A program made the position numbers and the translations under genes. From Thiobacillus sp. 65-1059 (GTDB taxonomy: Bacteria; Pseudomonadota; Gammaproteobacteria; Burkholderiales; Thiobacillaceae): 64,000 nucleotides of DNA. Numbering within the stretch: position 1 is the stretch's first letter; the number at the start of each line of letters is the position of its first letter. Location of the stretch: positions 1-64,000 of the forward strand of contig MKUE01000005.1 in the NCBI GenBank assembly GCA_001897675.1, in the 5' to 3' direction. Shown here piece by piece: positions 1-14,473 of this stretch. The notes under the pieces are model-generated. The model was given only the letters and a program-made list of their open reading frames with translations. It ran no database searches and was not told the origin of the DNA.

Positions 1-2
1 TG

Positions 3-200
3 CGGGGACCCTCCGCCCAGGACCGCGTGCTGGCCCTCGATACCCTGTACATCAACGGCATGCTCACGATATTGATGCTGGGAATAGGGATCGGCTCTGC
101 CGTCTATTTCGACATTGCCCTGCTGATCGCCCTGTTCGGCTTCGTCGCTTCGACCGCGATGGCCAAATTCCTGCTGCGCGGCGAGGTGATCGAGCCATGA
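3..200 (+). CDS. mrpF: Mrp/Pha-type cation:proton antiporter subunit F, 3' part
   Basis: The reading frame is open from the left edge and ends at TGA 198-200, so the start lies outside the window. The visible 65 residues begin with the family motif GPSAQDRVLALDTL and continue with two hydrophobic segments, which fits the small membrane subunit F (MnhF/MrpF/PhaF) of multisubunit Na+/H+ or K+/H+ antiporters in the inner membrane. The stop overlaps the ATG of the next gene (ATGA), so the two are translationally coupled. Subunit family is clear; which cation is moved cannot be told from this fragment. Confidence 0.85.
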   Translation, partial: RGPSAQDRVLALDTLYINGMLTILMLGIGIGSAVYFDIALLIALFGFVASTAMAKFLLRGEVIEP

Positions 201-508
201 TGGCCATCGACATTTCGCCATGGTTTGCCCTGCCGGCGGCACTGCTGCTGATCTGCGGCGGCCTGCTGACCCTGGTCGGCTCCCTCGGCCTGCTCCGCCT
301 CGATACGTTCTACGCCCGCATCCACGCCCCGACCATGGGCAACACGCTGGGCGCCGGCTGCGTATTGCTGGCTTCGATCCTGGTGTCTTCCGCACTGGCC
401 CAACGGCCGGTGATCCACGAAGTCCTCATTACCGTATTCATCCTCCTGACATCGCCGGTCACCGCAATGCTGCTGATGCGCGCAGCCGTCTTCCGCGGCC
501 GCGACTGA
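197..508 (+). CDS. mrpG: Mrp/Pha-type cation:proton antiporter subunit G
   Basis: 103 residues, the usual size for MnhG/MrpG/PhaG. Three hydrophobic segments (about residues 9-30, 45-65, 72-95) surround the family-typical stretch RLDTFYARIHAPT. It is the last small membrane subunit of the antiporter complex and typically the last gene of the operon, which fits the non-coding DNA that follows. The ATG overlaps the stop of mrpF. The system extrudes Na+ or K+ in exchange for protons and supports pH and salt homeostasis. Confidence 0.88.
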   Translation: MMAIDISPWFALPAALLLICGGLLTLVGSLGLLRLDTFYARIHAPTMGNTLGAGCVLLASILVSSALAQRPVIHEVLITVFILLTSPVTAMLLMRAAVFRGRD

Positions 509-697
509 GCTGCAGGCAGCCGTGCCGCAGGCCGGCCGCGGCCCGCGCAAAGACTGGCGCAGAAGCGGCACGCAACGGCTGGTTTAAACGAGTGGGGCGT
601 TCCCGGCCGAATTTCTTGCCGGCCGGCCAAGTTCAGGCTGCAGGAACAAACTGCAGGGATGAGGCGGACACGCCGAAAGCGCGCCGTGCAGAAACGA

Positions 698-717
698 CAA
701 AACGGGCAAAAGCCCGT
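698..717 (-). terminator. intrinsic terminator downstream of tRNA-Val
   Basis: Read on the minus strand this is a perfect 6-bp stem ACGGGC/GCCCGT with a TTTT loop followed by TTTG. It lies 17 bases past the CCA end of the tRNA-Val gene, the right place for its terminator. The U-run is short. Confidence 0.55.
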
Positions 718-734
718 CCTGTTTTACCTACCGT

Positions 735-811
735 TGGTAGGCGCGATTGGACTCGAACCAACGACCCCCACCATGTCAAGGTGGTGCTCTAACCAGCTGA
801 GCTACGCGCCT
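735..811 (-). tRNA. tRNA-Val (anticodon GAC)
   Basis: A 77-base cloverleaf on the minus strand: acceptor stem AGGCGCG/CGCGCCT, D arm with AGCTCAGCTGG, anticodon arm with loop TTGACAT (anticodon GAC, valine), T arm with GGTTCGAGTCC, discriminator A and an encoded CCA end. A promoter-like pair sits just upstream (see separate entry). Confidence 0.95.
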
Positions 812-823
812 AATGCGGGGCGA

Positions 824-853
824 ATCATAACCGAAACGTCACGCGCGTGTCGA
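824..853 (-). promoter_or_regulatory. sigma-70-type promoter of tRNA-Val
   Basis: On the minus strand, TCGACA (-35 like, 5 of 6 to consensus) and TATGAT (-10 like, 5 of 6) are separated by 18 bases. The -10 ends 12 bases before the first base of the tRNA, a usual distance for stable-RNA genes. Confidence 0.55.
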
Positions 854-871
854 GCCGGAACGGCTTTTTTT
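853..871 (+). terminator. hairpin plus T-run, plus strand
   Basis: AGCCG / CGGCT stem with GAA loop followed by seven T residues on the plus strand. It would stop plus-strand transcripts coming from the antiporter operon side. The nearest plus-strand gene ends 345 bases upstream, so its target is uncertain. Confidence 0.4.
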
Positions 872-1044
872 CGCGTTATTTTCGCGGCCTCGGCTCCGCA
901 ACATCTTGGCGTTGACGGGCCTGGTTGAAGGGAACCGCGAATCCGTGGCCAGCAAGGCTTGGTGCCCGCGATCCTCGACAGGATCAGCGCGCTCATTTAT
1001 CGAATGCTGACAGTCATGCGAAGCCGCCTTCCCCTGCCGGCATT

Positions 1045-1596
1045 TCACCCCAGGCTCCACCGCCGGATCACCTCGTACCGCGCACCCTCGGCTTCGGTGC
1101 GCGAGGCCACCAGCACGAACTCGCCTACAGGCCAGCCTACCGGCACACACGCCGGCGGTTCGCCGCCCGCCGTGTTGCGCAACAGGGTGACATGCGGCAC
1201 GTGCGGGCGGGCGTCGACGGCATAGCCGGCAGCCTGCAGCGCGGCATTCAGGGCACCGGCCAGTTCGACGTAGTGCGGCGGCGTCCGGTTCGCGCCCAGC
1301 CAGCCGATGCGGTTGTGCCGCCAGTAACCGGGGCGGTCGAGGACCAGTTCGAAGGCATCGGCCTGGACGGTATCGGCGCAGGCGGCCAGCTCGCCAAGCT
1401 GTCCGGCCGGCGTGCTGCCGAGAAACGCCAGGGTGAGATGCAGGGTGTCGGCGCGCATGCGCCGGCCACCCCAGTGCTGGTGCAGCCATTTGCCGGTGCG
1501 GTTGAGTGCGGCGCGGGTGGCGTCATCCGGCCACAGCGCGAAAAACAGCCGCAGCGTGGCGGGCTTGGCTGCTGCGGCAGGGCCGGGTTCAGTCAC
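1045..1596 (-). CDS. thpR: RNA 2',3'-cyclic phosphodiesterase (2H family)
   Basis: 183 residues with the two signature His-x-Thr motifs of the 2H phosphoesterase superfamily: HLTLAFLG near residue 53 and HVTLLR near residue 135. Such enzymes (ThpR, formerly LigT) open 2',3'-cyclic phosphates on RNA ends. Length matches the family (about 175-190). The start overlaps the end of ispF by 8 bases, making it the last gene of the ftsK-ispD-ispF-thpR run. Its physiological RNA substrate is not known from the sequence. Confidence 0.88.
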   Translation of the reverse strand: MTEPGPAAAAKPATLRLFFALWPDDATRAALNRTGKWLHQHWGGRRMRADTLHLTLAFLGSTPAGQLGELAACADTVQADAFELVLDRPGYWRHNRIGWLGANRTPPHYVELAGALNAALQAAGYAVDARPHVPHVTLLRNTAGGEPPACVPVGWPVGEFVLVASRTEAEGARYEVIRRWSLG

Positions 1597-2071
1597 GCCC
1601 GATCAGGCACACCGCCTCGGCTGCGATGCCCTCGCCGCGCCCGGTGAAACCGAGTTTTTCGGTGGTGGTGGCCTTGACGTTGACACGGTCGATGGCGATG
1701 CCGAGATCGTCGGCGATGTGCGCCGTCATCCGCGCGATATGCGGCGCCATTTTCGGCGCCTGGGCGATGACGGTGGCGTCGACGTTGCCGACGCGCCAGC
1801 CGCGCTCGCGCAATTGTTCGGCGACGCGGCGCAGCAGGATGCGGCTGTCGATACCGGCAAACGCGGCGTCGCTATCCGGGAAATGGCGGCCGATGTCGCC
1901 CAGCCCGGCCGCCCCCAGCAGCGCATCGCTGATCGCGTGCAGCAGCACATCGGCGTCGGAATGGCCGGCCAGGCCCAGTTCGTAGGGAATGTCGACGCCG
2001 CCGACGATAAGTTTGCGGTTGGCGACGAAGGCGTGCACGTCGAAGCCGTGCCCCACTCGGATCTCATTCAT
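1589..2071 (-). CDS. ispF: 2-C-methyl-D-erythritol 2,4-cyclodiphosphate synthase
   Basis: 160 residues, standard IspF length. The metal ligands are present in DVHAF (Asp11, His13) and LAGHSDADV (His about 44), and the family stretch [11 protein letters not shown] is intact. It forms the cyclic diphosphate in the MEP pathway of isoprenoid synthesis, as a cytoplasmic trimer. It overlaps ispD by 8 bases; the ispD-ispF pairing is common in proteobacteria and supports both assignments. Confidence 0.97.
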   Translation of the reverse strand: MNEIRVGHGFDVHAFVANRKLIVGGVDIPYELGLAGHSDADVLLHAISDALLGAAGLGDIGRHFPDSDAAFAGIDSRILLRRVAEQLRERGWRVGNVDATVIAQAPKMAPHIARMTAHIADDLGIAIDRVNVKATTTEKLGFTGRGEGIAAEAVCLIGRD

Positions 2072-2761
2072 GCAGCTTCCTCAGAATCAGGCCTGCCAGC
2101 TCCAGGTCCTGCGGATACGTGACCTTGAGGTTGCGGCTGTCGGATTCGACCAGCCGCGGCTGCAGGCCGAGTTGCTCAATGGCCGAAGCCTCGTCGGTCA
2201 TGTCGCTGCCGGCCGCACGCAGCGCTTGGACCAGCGTGCCATGGCGGAACATCTGCGGGGTCTGCGCCTGCCACAGGCCGGCGCGCGGCACCGTGGCCTC
2301 GGCCCGCGTGCCGGAAGCCGGCTCGGCAGCGGCGCGCTTGAGGGTGTCGGCCACCGGCACCGCGAGCAGGCCGCCCACCGGGTCGGCAGCGGCCTCGTCC
2401 AGCAGCTTCGCCAGCATCTCGTCCGGCAAACAGGGACGCGCGGCATCGTGCACCAGCACCCAGTCGTCGGCGGCACAGACCCGGGAGATGGCGTCGAGAC
2501 CGTTCAGCACCGTTTCGGCACGGGTCGCGCCGCCGCAGCGCAGCACTTCGATGCGCTCTTCCCAGCCCTGCCACGCGTAGTTGTTCCAGCGCTTGTCGGT
2601 CGGCGAGAGCACCACAAAAATCCTGGCGATGCGCGGCTCGCGCGCCAGCACCATCATTGCGTGCGCGATCATCGGCAGCGAATTGAGGTCCAGGTACTGC
2701 TTTTCGATGGCCCCGCCCATGCGCGAACCCGAGCCGGCGGCGGGAATCAGCGCGTAGAAGC

Positions 2762-2765
<4 letters not shown>
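2064..2765 (-). CDS. ispD: 2-C-methyl-D-erythritol 4-phosphate cytidylyltransferase
   Basis: 233 residues starting [17 protein letters not shown], the glycine-rich nucleotide-binding start of IspD. The family motif VHDAARPC is at about residues 104-111. It couples MEP with CTP in the MEP pathway. The frame stays open upstream for a long way inside ftsK, but this ATG is chosen because it begins the conserved domain exactly and overlaps the ftsK stop (ATGA). It is followed directly by ispF. Confidence 0.96.
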
Positions 2766-5038
<2,273 letters not shown>

Positions 5039-5133
5039 GGAAACGGTTGAGCAGGAACTTATCGGGTGGGAAGGCTTCCGATTATACCGGGCGTGCGGCA
5101 TGGAAATGCCGTCGCCATATTTGGTTAGAATAG

Positions 5134-6123
<990 letters not shown>

Positions 6124-6131
6124 GCTGAGCC

Positions 6132-6794
6132 ATGAAGCGCGGCCGCGTCACGGCGCTGCCACCCGCCTCGCTTGAGGCGCTGGCGCGCGTGCGCCGCGCG
6201 TTGCGCGAGCAGGCCGCCGCTCCGGGCGCGCGCCAGCAGGCGCCGCACAAGCCCCGGCCGCCGGCAGACGGCACCGTGCTGTTTCGCCGCGCTGTCGCCG
6301 ACGCCGTGCCGCTGCCTCCGTCCAATCGCGCTGACATACCGCGCCCGCGCCCCAAGCCCGTCGCCCATCAAAGACGGGCCGACGAGCGGCAAGTCCTGAT
6401 CGACGCCCTGTCCGACCCATGGGACTGGGAGGACGCGCTCGTCACCGGCGACGAACTGCTGTTCGTGCGCCCCGGCGTGCCCGCCGCCGCGCTGAGAAAA
6501 TTGCGCCGCGGCGGCTGGGTCATCAAGGGCGAACTCGACCTGCACGGCCACACCGGCGACGAGGCGCGCCTCGCGCTGGCCGCCTTCCTCAACCGCTGCA
6601 TGCGCGAAGACCGGCGCTGCGTGCGCATCATCCACGGCAAGGGCCACGGCTCGAAAAACCGCCTGCCGGTGCTGAAGAACAAGGTGCGCCACTGGCTGAC
6701 GCAGCGCGAGGACGTGCTCGCGTTCTGCCAGGCGCGCACCGTCGACGGCGGCGCCGGCGCCGTTGTCGTGCTGCTCAAATCCTCGCCACGTTAA
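6132..6794 (+). CDS. Smr-domain protein
   Basis: 220 residues. The C-terminal half (about 130-215) is a Smr domain: ELDLHGHTGDEARLAL holds the typical DLHG motif and RIIHGKGHGS the second conserved block. Smr domains bind or nick nucleic acid; recent family work ties some to rescue of collided ribosomes. The first 120 residues are Arg/Pro-rich and low in predicted structure. It starts 8 bases after trxB and ends 16 bases before bcp, so the three are probably co-transcribed. Confidence 0.85.
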   Translation: MKRGRVTALPPASLEALARVRRALREQAAAPGARQQAPHKPRPPADGTVLFRRAVADAVPLPPSNRADIPRPRPKPVAHQRRADERQVLIDALSDPWDWEDALVTGDELLFVRPGVPAAALRKLRRGGWVIKGELDLHGHTGDEARLALAAFLNRCMREDRRCVRIIHGKGHGSKNRLPVLKNKVRHWLTQREDVLAFCQARTVDGGAGAVVVLLKSSPR

Positions 6795-6810
6795 AGAAGA
6801 AAGGCCCGCC

Positions 6811-7266
6811 ATGAGCGAACCCGTCATCACCGACTTCGAACTGCCGTCCACCGGCGGCACGACCTTCAAGCTGTCCGAGCATCGCGGCAGGAATGTCGTC
6901 GTGTATTTCTACCCCAAGGACAACACCTCCGGCTGCACCCTCGAAGGCCAGGAGTTCCGCGACCTGCACGCCGACTTCGGCAAGGCCGGCACCCTCGTCG
7001 TCGGCGTCTCGCGCGACAGCCTCAAATCGCACGAAGGCTTCAAGGCCGCGCACGGCTTCCCGTTCGAACTGCTCGCCGACACCGATGAAAAAGTCTGCGA
7101 ACTGTTCGGCGTGATGAAGATGAAGAACATGTATGGCAAGCAGGTGCGCGGAGTCGAGCGCAGCACCTTCGTGTTCGACAAGGACGGCAGGCTGGTAAAG
7201 AGCTGGCGCGGGCTGAAAGCACCGGGGCATGCGGCGGAGGTGCTGGGGTTTGTGCAGGGGCTATAA
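6811..7266 (+). CDS. bcp: thioredoxin-dependent peroxiredoxin, Bcp/PrxQ type
   Basis: 151 residues. The peroxidatic cysteine is in FYPKDNTSGCTLEGQ (about residue 42). This is the PrxQ/Bcp arrangement; the position five residues on, a Cys in many two-Cys members, is Gln here. It reduces hydrogen and organic peroxides with thioredoxin. The ATG at 6811 is chosen because a purine-rich AAGAAGAAAGG stretch precedes it and the conserved domain starts there; an upstream ATG lies inside the Smr gene. Confidence 0.93.
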   Translation: MSEPVITDFELPSTGGTTFKLSEHRGRNVVVYFYPKDNTSGCTLEGQEFRDLHADFGKAGTLVVGVSRDSLKSHEGFKAAHGFPFELLADTDEKVCELFGVMKMKNMYGKQVRGVERSTFVFDKDGRLVKSWRGLKAPGHAAEVLGFVQGL

Positions 7267-7274
7267 GAAGCGCC

Positions 7275-7299
7275 GTTCGCCCTGAGCTTGTCGAAGGGC
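7275..7299. repeat. dispersed palindromic repeat (GCCCTGAGCTTGTCGAAGGGC type)
   Basis: The core GCCCTGAGCTTGTCGAAGGGC is an imperfect palindrome that I recognise as a widely dispersed extragenic element of proteobacteria. It starts just after the bcp stop and may act as an mRNA 3' structure. Confidence 0.6.
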
Positions 7300-7327
7300 C
7301 TGTTCGCTGTAGTGGGGTGTTCGCTTA

Positions 7328-7431
7328 ACCACTGACCGTTGGCCGGGGGTTGCCCGGCAGCTAGTCACTTTTCTTGGCGAGACAAGAAAAGTAACTTGCC
7401 GCCGGGCAACCCCCGGCCAACGGCCAGTGGT
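7328..7431. repeat. long inverted repeat, 2 x 49 bp
   Basis: Arms 7328-7376 and 7383-7431 are complementary at 45 of 49 positions and are separated by only 6 bases. The arms contain GTTGGCCGGGGGTTGCCCGG and CTTTTCTTG. No open frame of note lies inside. It could form a very stable cruciform or RNA hairpin, or be a non-autonomous mobile element of the MITE/REP class. Confidence 0.85.
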
Positions 7432-7474
7432 CCCGCAAAGCCAGTAACTACTCAGTGGTGCTTCGTGCCTAAAC

Positions 7475-9448
<1,974 letters not shown>

Positions 9449-9569
9449 ATCGAGATCGACTTCGGCGCGCAGTGTAACACCCGGAACAGGCTGCATCGGC
9501 TGCATTCGCCTCAAGTTTGCGCGTATTGCTGCCGTTAGTCTCACCGGTGCCGTCTACCCAATCCTGCTT

Positions 9570-10424
9570 ATGCGCATATTCCTGCTCTGCCTGACACTAG
9601 CGCTGGCCCCGGTCTCGGCCCACGCTGCGATCGTCCGATTGGAGATGCGCCCCGGGATTGATGCCAGCGCCGAATATCTTGCGGGGCTGCGCAACAAGCC
9701 CGCGGTACTGCTGCTGCACGGTTTTTTGCAGACGCGCGAGTTTCCCACCGTCGCCACGCTGGCGCGCGGCCTGCAGGATGCAGGCTATCCCGTATTGACC
9801 CCCACGCTCAGCCTCGGCATTCCCAACCGGGCGCAAAGCCTGGCCTGCGAAGCGGTGCACCGCCACAGCCTGGACGAGGATGTCGCCGAAATTGCGCGCT
9901 GGGTGGACTGGCTGAAATCGCATGGCCACCGCTCCATCGTTTTGATCGGCCACAGTTTCGGCAGCATGCAGTTGCTGGCCTATCTGGCAGCCGGGCCGAG
10001 TGCGGCGGTAAAAGGCTATGTCGGCGCCTCGCTGATCGAAGTCCAGATCGGCACGACCCCGCGTGCAGCGCTGATCGCCCAGCTGGAAAGCCGCGTGCAG
10101 CGCAGGCAGCGCGACCTGGTCACCCAGCATGTGTCTTATTGCAGAAAATACCGTTCGACGCCGGAAGCCCTGTTGTCGTACGTGCGCTGGGATCAGGCGC
10201 GCACGCTGGCGGCATTGAGGCAATCCCCGGTCAACGTGAAACTCGTCATGGGGGATGCCGACGACATGCTCGGACATGGCTGGCTCAAGGCACTGCAGCA
10301 CCTACAAACGCCCATGGCGATCGTGAAGGGCGCCAACCATTTCATGGATGGCGAACATGAGTTCGATCTGCTGGAGCACACCCTCAAATCGATGGAACCC
10401 GCACAGCCGCCCCTGCCTCGATGA
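9570..10424 (+). CDS. exported alpha/beta-hydrolase
   Basis: 284 residues with a signal peptide (cleavage about after SAHA, residue 18). The oxyanion region is LLLHGFLQ, the nucleophile elbow GHSFGS (Ser about 130), and a late NHFMDGE supplies the probable catalytic His. A periplasmic esterase or lipase-like role is likely; the substrate cannot be told. ATG at 9570 is chosen because it gives the signal peptide. It overlaps the next gene by ATGA, so the hydrolase and the c-di-GMP protein are co-translated. Confidence 0.8.
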   Translation: MRIFLLCLTLALAPVSAHAAIVRLEMRPGIDASAEYLAGLRNKPAVLLLHGFLQTREFPTVATLARGLQDAGYPVLTPTLSLGIPNRAQSLACEAVHRHSLDEDVAEIARWVDWLKSHGHRSIVLIGHSFGSMQLLAYLAAGPSAAVKGYVGASLIEVQIGTTPRAALIAQLESRVQRRQRDLVTQHVSYCRKYRSTPEALLSYVRWDQARTLAALRQSPVNVKLVMGDADDMLGHGWLKALQHLQTPMAIVKGANHFMDGEHEFDLLEHTLKSMEPAQPPLPR

Positions 10425-12721
10425 AATGGTCTGAATCCATCTCCATCAAGCAGATCGCGCTCGCTTTCGTCACCGGGCTGCTGGTGCTGGTGAGCCTGAT
10501 CGGCGGCTTTGCCGCCTACCAGACGCGCGCCGTCACGCGCAGCCTGGAACAGCACAACTGGGAAGCCGCGCAGTCCGAGCTTGCCAGCGGCGTCGAGCGC
10601 TTGTTGGCGCAGACAGGGGATCTTGCGAACAATCTGGCGCATTGGGATGAAACCCGGCAACAGCTGGTGACGCCCGAGTATTACACCTACTGGCGAGACC
10701 AGCGGGTATACGAAAGCGGCGTGCTGAACAGCCGTTTTGCCCGGGCGGCGCTGTATACCCGCGCCGGCACGCTGCTTGCCCCCAGTCCGGAAAAGAGCGG
10801 CCTGCCGTCGAAGCTGCCCGTCGGTTTGCCGCTGCAGCAGAACGCCAGCTGGCTGAGCAACCAGGCAGGCAGCATTGCCCTCTATCACGCATTCCCGGTA
10901 TACAGCGACGAGCGTCGGCAAGCCCTGCTCGGCCACGGCCTGATCCGGATCGATTTCATGCCGGCATTGCTGCGGCAGGCAAAATTCCAGTTCACGGATA
11001 CGCCGAGCGTCAAACTGGCACTCGAGCCGGGCGAAACGCTGGCCGCATCGCAGCTGTTTTCGCGCCTGAGTTTCAGCGCCCGCCCCGATCCCGATCAACT
11101 CAGGTTCCAGACGATTCTGTCGCGCACCCTGCTCGCGCTGTTTGTACTGCTGGTAAGCGCTGCACTGCTGGGTTTCGTGGCATACAACCGTCTGTTGATA
11201 CGCCCGCTGGGGCGCCTGACACAGGACATCGACGCCATGCAGCACGGCCGTTTCAACCACAATCCGGCGCGCTCGCAGCCGATGCGCATCAGCGAACTCG
11301 AAAACATCCGCCGTTCGCTGCACGACTACCAGCTGCAATTGCGCGAGCTGCATGGCTCGCTGGAGCACCAGAACCGCGAATTTCACTCGCAGGCACGGCA
11401 GGATGCGCTCACCGGCTGCCACAACCGGCGCGCCTACGAAGAAGACTGGGAGGATTTCCGCCGGCAACTGCAAGCCGCGCCGCAGGGCGTGGCTTTCCTG
11501 TTGTTCGATTGCGACCGCTTCAAGACCATCAACGACACCTACGGTCACGCCAAGGGCGACCGCGTACTCACCATCGTCGCCGATGCGCTGGTGATGGCGC
11601 TGCGCGCCAACGATCGCCTGTATCGCCTCGGCGGCGACGAATTCGCCACCTTTCTGTCGCACACCACGCCCGCCCATGCCAAGCAGATCGCCCAGCGCTG
11701 CCAGAGCCTGCTCGAAGCCTCGGTCTTCAGCGATCTGGGAATCAGCGAACCGGTCGGGATCAGCATCGGCATCGCTTTCTGCGCGGCCGACCAGCTGGCG
11801 CACCTCGACGAACTGCCCAAACAGGCCGACATCGCCATGTATACCGCCAAGCAGCCGGGGCGCAACCGCATCGCACTGTACGGCGAAGACACCGAGCGTG
11901 CCGCGCAGGCGCTGGTGGCAAGCCGCGAGACCAGCGCGCTGTTCCAGGCGCTGGCCACGCCCGGCATGGTCGAGCTGCATTACCAACCCATCCATGGCCT
12001 GCCCGGGCGCAAGGTGGCGTATTACGAGGCGCTGGCGCGCATCCGCTACAACGGCGAGCTCATCATGCCGGGCGCATTCCTGCCGGTGGTCAGCAGCCGC
12101 CGCCTGGAAACCGAATTCGATCTGGCGGTGCTGCACCAGGTCGACGCCGATCTCTCGTCGCAGCAAATTCCGCCGGGAAGCGGCGTCTCGATCAACCTGT
12201 CGGCACAAAGCATTTCACGTCCCGAAATCGTGTCGCACCTGCTGGAACTGTCGCGCCACGGCACACGCCATCCCCTGATGCTGGAAATCACGGAAACCTC
12301 GCTGATCACCCAGATGATCGAAGTTCGCACCTATCTCGATTTGCTGCACACCGTCAATTACCGCATCGCCATGGACGACTTCGGCACCGGTTATTCGCCG
12401 CTGCGCTATCTGGTGGATTTGCCGGTGGATGTAGTCAAGTTCGACATTTCGCTGGTGAACAAGCTGGGACAGGACAACCGCGCCGGCCAGGTGGTGGCCG
12501 ATTTCGCCCGCATGATGAAGGACGCCGGCTATGCGCTGGTGGCCGAGGGCGTGGAGACCGAAACCGTGCTGCAGAAAGTCGAAAGCCTGGGCTTTGCCCA
12601 TGTGCAGGGCTATTTGCTGGGGCGTCCGGCCCCCCTGTCGCAGCTGGCCGTCCAGCCCGGCGCCGCCGGCCTGGACGCGCCGCCTGCTCCGCTTGACGAT
12701 GACGGCTCAGTGTTTGCCTGA
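10421..12721 (+). CDS. membrane GGDEF-EAL protein (c-di-GMP cyclase/phosphodiesterase)
   Basis: 766 residues. A TM segment (about 10-30), a periplasmic sensor region of CHASE4 kind (about 35-225), a second TM (about 230-252), HAMP, GGDEF and EAL. The cyclase motif GGDEF starts at residue 404 and is intact, with an inhibitory site RxxD (RAND) five residues before it. EAL at residue 536 and DDFGTGYS, EGVETE and QGYLLGRP are all present, so both activities are possible. It would set local c-di-GMP in response to a periplasmic signal. It overlaps the hydrolase start-to-stop and converges on ubiB with a 15-base overlap. Confidence 0.92.
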   Translation: MKWSESISIKQIALAFVTGLLVLVSLIGGFAAYQTRAVTRSLEQHNWEAAQSELASGVERLLAQTGDLANNLAHWDETRQQLVTPEYYTYWRDQRVYESGVLNSRFARAALYTRAGTLLAPSPEKSGLPSKLPVGLPLQQNASWLSNQAGSIALYHAFPVYSDERRQALLGHGLIRIDFMPALLRQAKFQFTDTPSVKLALEPGETLAASQLFSRLSFSARPDPDQLRFQTILSRTLLALFVLLVSAALLGFVAYNRLLIRPLGRLTQDIDAMQHGRFNHNPARSQPMRISELENIRRSLHDYQLQLRELHGSLEHQNREFHSQARQDALTGCHNRRAYEEDWEDFRRQLQAAPQGVAFLLFDCDRFKTINDTYGHAKGDRVLTIVADALVMALRANDRLYRLGGDEFATFLSHTTPAHAKQIAQRCQSLLEASVFSDLGISEPVGISIGIAFCAADQLAHLDELPKQADIAMYTAKQPGRNRIALYGEDTERAAQALVASRETSALFQALATPGMVELHYQPIHGLPGRKVAYYEALARIRYNGELIMPGAFLPVVSSRRLETEFDLAVLHQVDADLSSQQIPPGSGVSINLSAQSISRPEIVSHLLELSRHGTRHPLMLEITETSLITQMIEVRTYLDLLHTVNYRIAMDDFGTGYSPLRYLVDLPVDVVKFDISLVNKLGQDNRAGQVVADFARMMKDAGYALVAEGVETETVLQKVESLGFAHVQGYLLGRPAPLSQLAVQPGAAGLDAPPAPLDDDGSVFA

Positions 12722-14386
12722 ACGCCAGATGGAAAAGATGATCCACAGGCTGTTGAAAAACGCGATCAGGAACCCCAGCAATCCGAAAAACGGCAGGCCG
12801 AACAGCTGAGGGCCGCCTTCCACCGTCATGATGATGCTGGAGCCGACCACCAGCGAGGCGGTCAGAATGCCCATGGTCAGCCGGTTGCTGGCGCGGTCCA
12901 GCTGGTGGCCGAACTGGTCCAGCCGTTTCAGGTCGAGATCGACCTTCACCCGTCCGCGCCTCATGTCACGCAGCAGGTGGCGCAGGTCGCGCGGCAAGTC
13001 GGCCAGCACGTCCAGCGTTTCGCGCATGCTTTTGCGCCCGCGCGCCAGCAGCGCCTGCGGGGTATAGCGCCGCTGAATGACGCGTTCCACGAACGGCGTC
13101 ACGTGGTCGATCATGTGGAACTCCGGGTCGAGCTGCTGCCCCAGCCCTTCCAGCGTGATCAAGGTCTTGAATAGCAGGGTCAGATCGGCCGGCAGCGCCA
13201 GGTTGTTGTCGCGCATCAGCGCCGTGATGTCGTTCAGCAACGCACCGATCTTGACATCCTTGAGCTGCAGGTCGTCGTAGCTTTGCAGCAGTTCCGCGAC
13301 GTCGTAGGCCAGGCGGTCCTCATCCAGCACCGACTCGCCGCTCCAGTCCAGCAGTATCTGCAGCAGGCCCTGCACGTCCTTGCGCGTCAGCGCATGCAGC
13401 AGGTCGACAATCTGGTTGCGGCGGGAATTGGTCAGTATCCCCACCATGCCGAAATCGATCATGCCGATGCGGTTATCCGGCAGGAACAGCACATTGCCCG
13501 GATGGGGGTCGGCATGAAAATAGCCGTGTTCCAGCACCATGCGCAGCACCGTATCGGCGCCACGCGCCGCCAGCAGCCCGGGGTCGAGCCCGCGCGCACG
13601 CAGCTTGTCGGGCGCCACGCCCGCCATGCCGACGATTTCTTCCTGCACGTTGACGCGGTCGCTGGTGAATTCCCAATACACCCGGGGGATCTTCACCAGC
13701 GGATCATCGGCAAAGTGGCGTGCGAACTGGTCGATGTTGCGCGCCTCCTTGGCCAGATCGAGTTCGCGGTTCAGCGAGCGGCGGAACTGCGACACCATAT
13801 GCACCGGATCGTAGCGCCGGAAATCCGGCACTTCGCTGTCCAGCAGCCTGGCGGCATGTTCGAGGATGCGCAGATCGGCCCGGATCACCGCCTCGATGCC
13901 GGGGCGGCGGATTTTGACGACGACCGGCGTGCCGTCCTTGTGCGTGGCGCGGTGCACCTGCGCGATGGACGCGGCCGCCAGCGGCAGCGGATCGAATCCG
14001 GCAAACACGTCGGCGGGCTCGCCCTTGAGCGCTGCGACCAGATCGGCATGCAGAATTTCATAGGGCACCGCAGGCACCTGGCTATGCAGTTTCTCGAATT
14101 CGGCGATCCAGTGCGGCGGAAACATGTCCACTCGGGTCGCCAGCAACTGCCCGAGTTTGACGAAGGTGGGGCCGAGCTCTTCCAGCGCGCGGCGGATGCG
14201 CACGGGCGCATCGAGCTGGCTGATTTCGCTGGTGCTGTGCCAGTGCAGCACCCGTCCGGCGCGTTCCAGGACGCCGCTGATACCCAGCAGGCGCACCAGA
14301 TCGCCCCAGCCATAGCGAATCATCACCGAGGCGATTTCATGCAATCGCGGCAGGTCGCGCACGACCGAAATGGTTTCCCAGAGCAT
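12707..14386 (-). CDS. ubiB: UbiB/AarF-type atypical kinase
   Basis: About 559 residues. The family motifs are clear: FVKLGQLLATR (KxGQ, about residues 75-85), VVVKIRRPGI with the ATP lysine, and HADPHPGNVLFLP followed by IDFGMVG. Two C-terminal TM segments close the protein. UbiB is needed for ubiquinone synthesis, probably by extracting membrane intermediates with ATP. The start at 14386 (MLWETIS) is preferred; 14 more codons upstream run into a repeat. Its 3' end overlaps that of the GGDEF-EAL gene. Confidence 0.92.
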   Translation of the reverse strand: MLWETISVVRDLPRLHEIASVMIRYGWGDLVRLLGISGVLERAGRVLHWHSTSEISQLDAPVRIRRALEELGPTFVKLGQLLATRVDMFPPHWIAEFEKLHSQVPAVPYEILHADLVAALKGEPADVFAGFDPLPLAAASIAQVHRATHKDGTPVVVKIRRPGIEAVIRADLRILEHAARLLDSEVPDFRRYDPVHMVSQFRRSLNRELDLAKEARNIDQFARHFADDPLVKIPRVYWEFTSDRVNVQEEIVGMAGVAPDKLRARGLDPGLLAARGADTVLRMVLEHGYFHADPHPGNVLFLPDNRIGMIDFGMVGILTNSRRNQIVDLLHALTRKDVQGLLQILLDWSGESVLDEDRLAYDVAELLQSYDDLQLKDVKIGALLNDITALMRDNNLALPADLTLLFKTLITLEGLGQQLDPEFHMIDHVTPFVERVIQRRYTPQALLARGRKSMRETLDVLADLPRDLRHLLRDMRRGRVKVDLDLKRLDQFGHQLDRASNRLTMGILTASLVVGSSIIMTVEGGPQLFGLPFFGLLGFLIAFFNSLWIIFSIWRSGKH

Positions 14387-14417
14387 CGTTGGTTGTCGGA
14401 ATCGGCAATGCCGAGAG

Positions 14418-14449
14418 TGTACCCGCAAGGGGCACGCCGGATTCGTAAG
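14418..14449. repeat. 32-bp direct repeat, copy 1
   Basis: Starts TGTACCCGCAAGGGGCACGC and is 30 of 32 identical to the copy at 14474-14505. Lies in the 167-base gap before ubiB. Confidence 0.8.
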
Positions 14450-14473
14450 CCGCTAAAGCGACAACGACTCCGC

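Noticed and set aside
7328-7431. Long inverted repeat as a CRISPR or an insertion-sequence end
   Set aside because: There is a single inverted pair with a 6-base loop, no spacers, no transposase and no target duplication seen.
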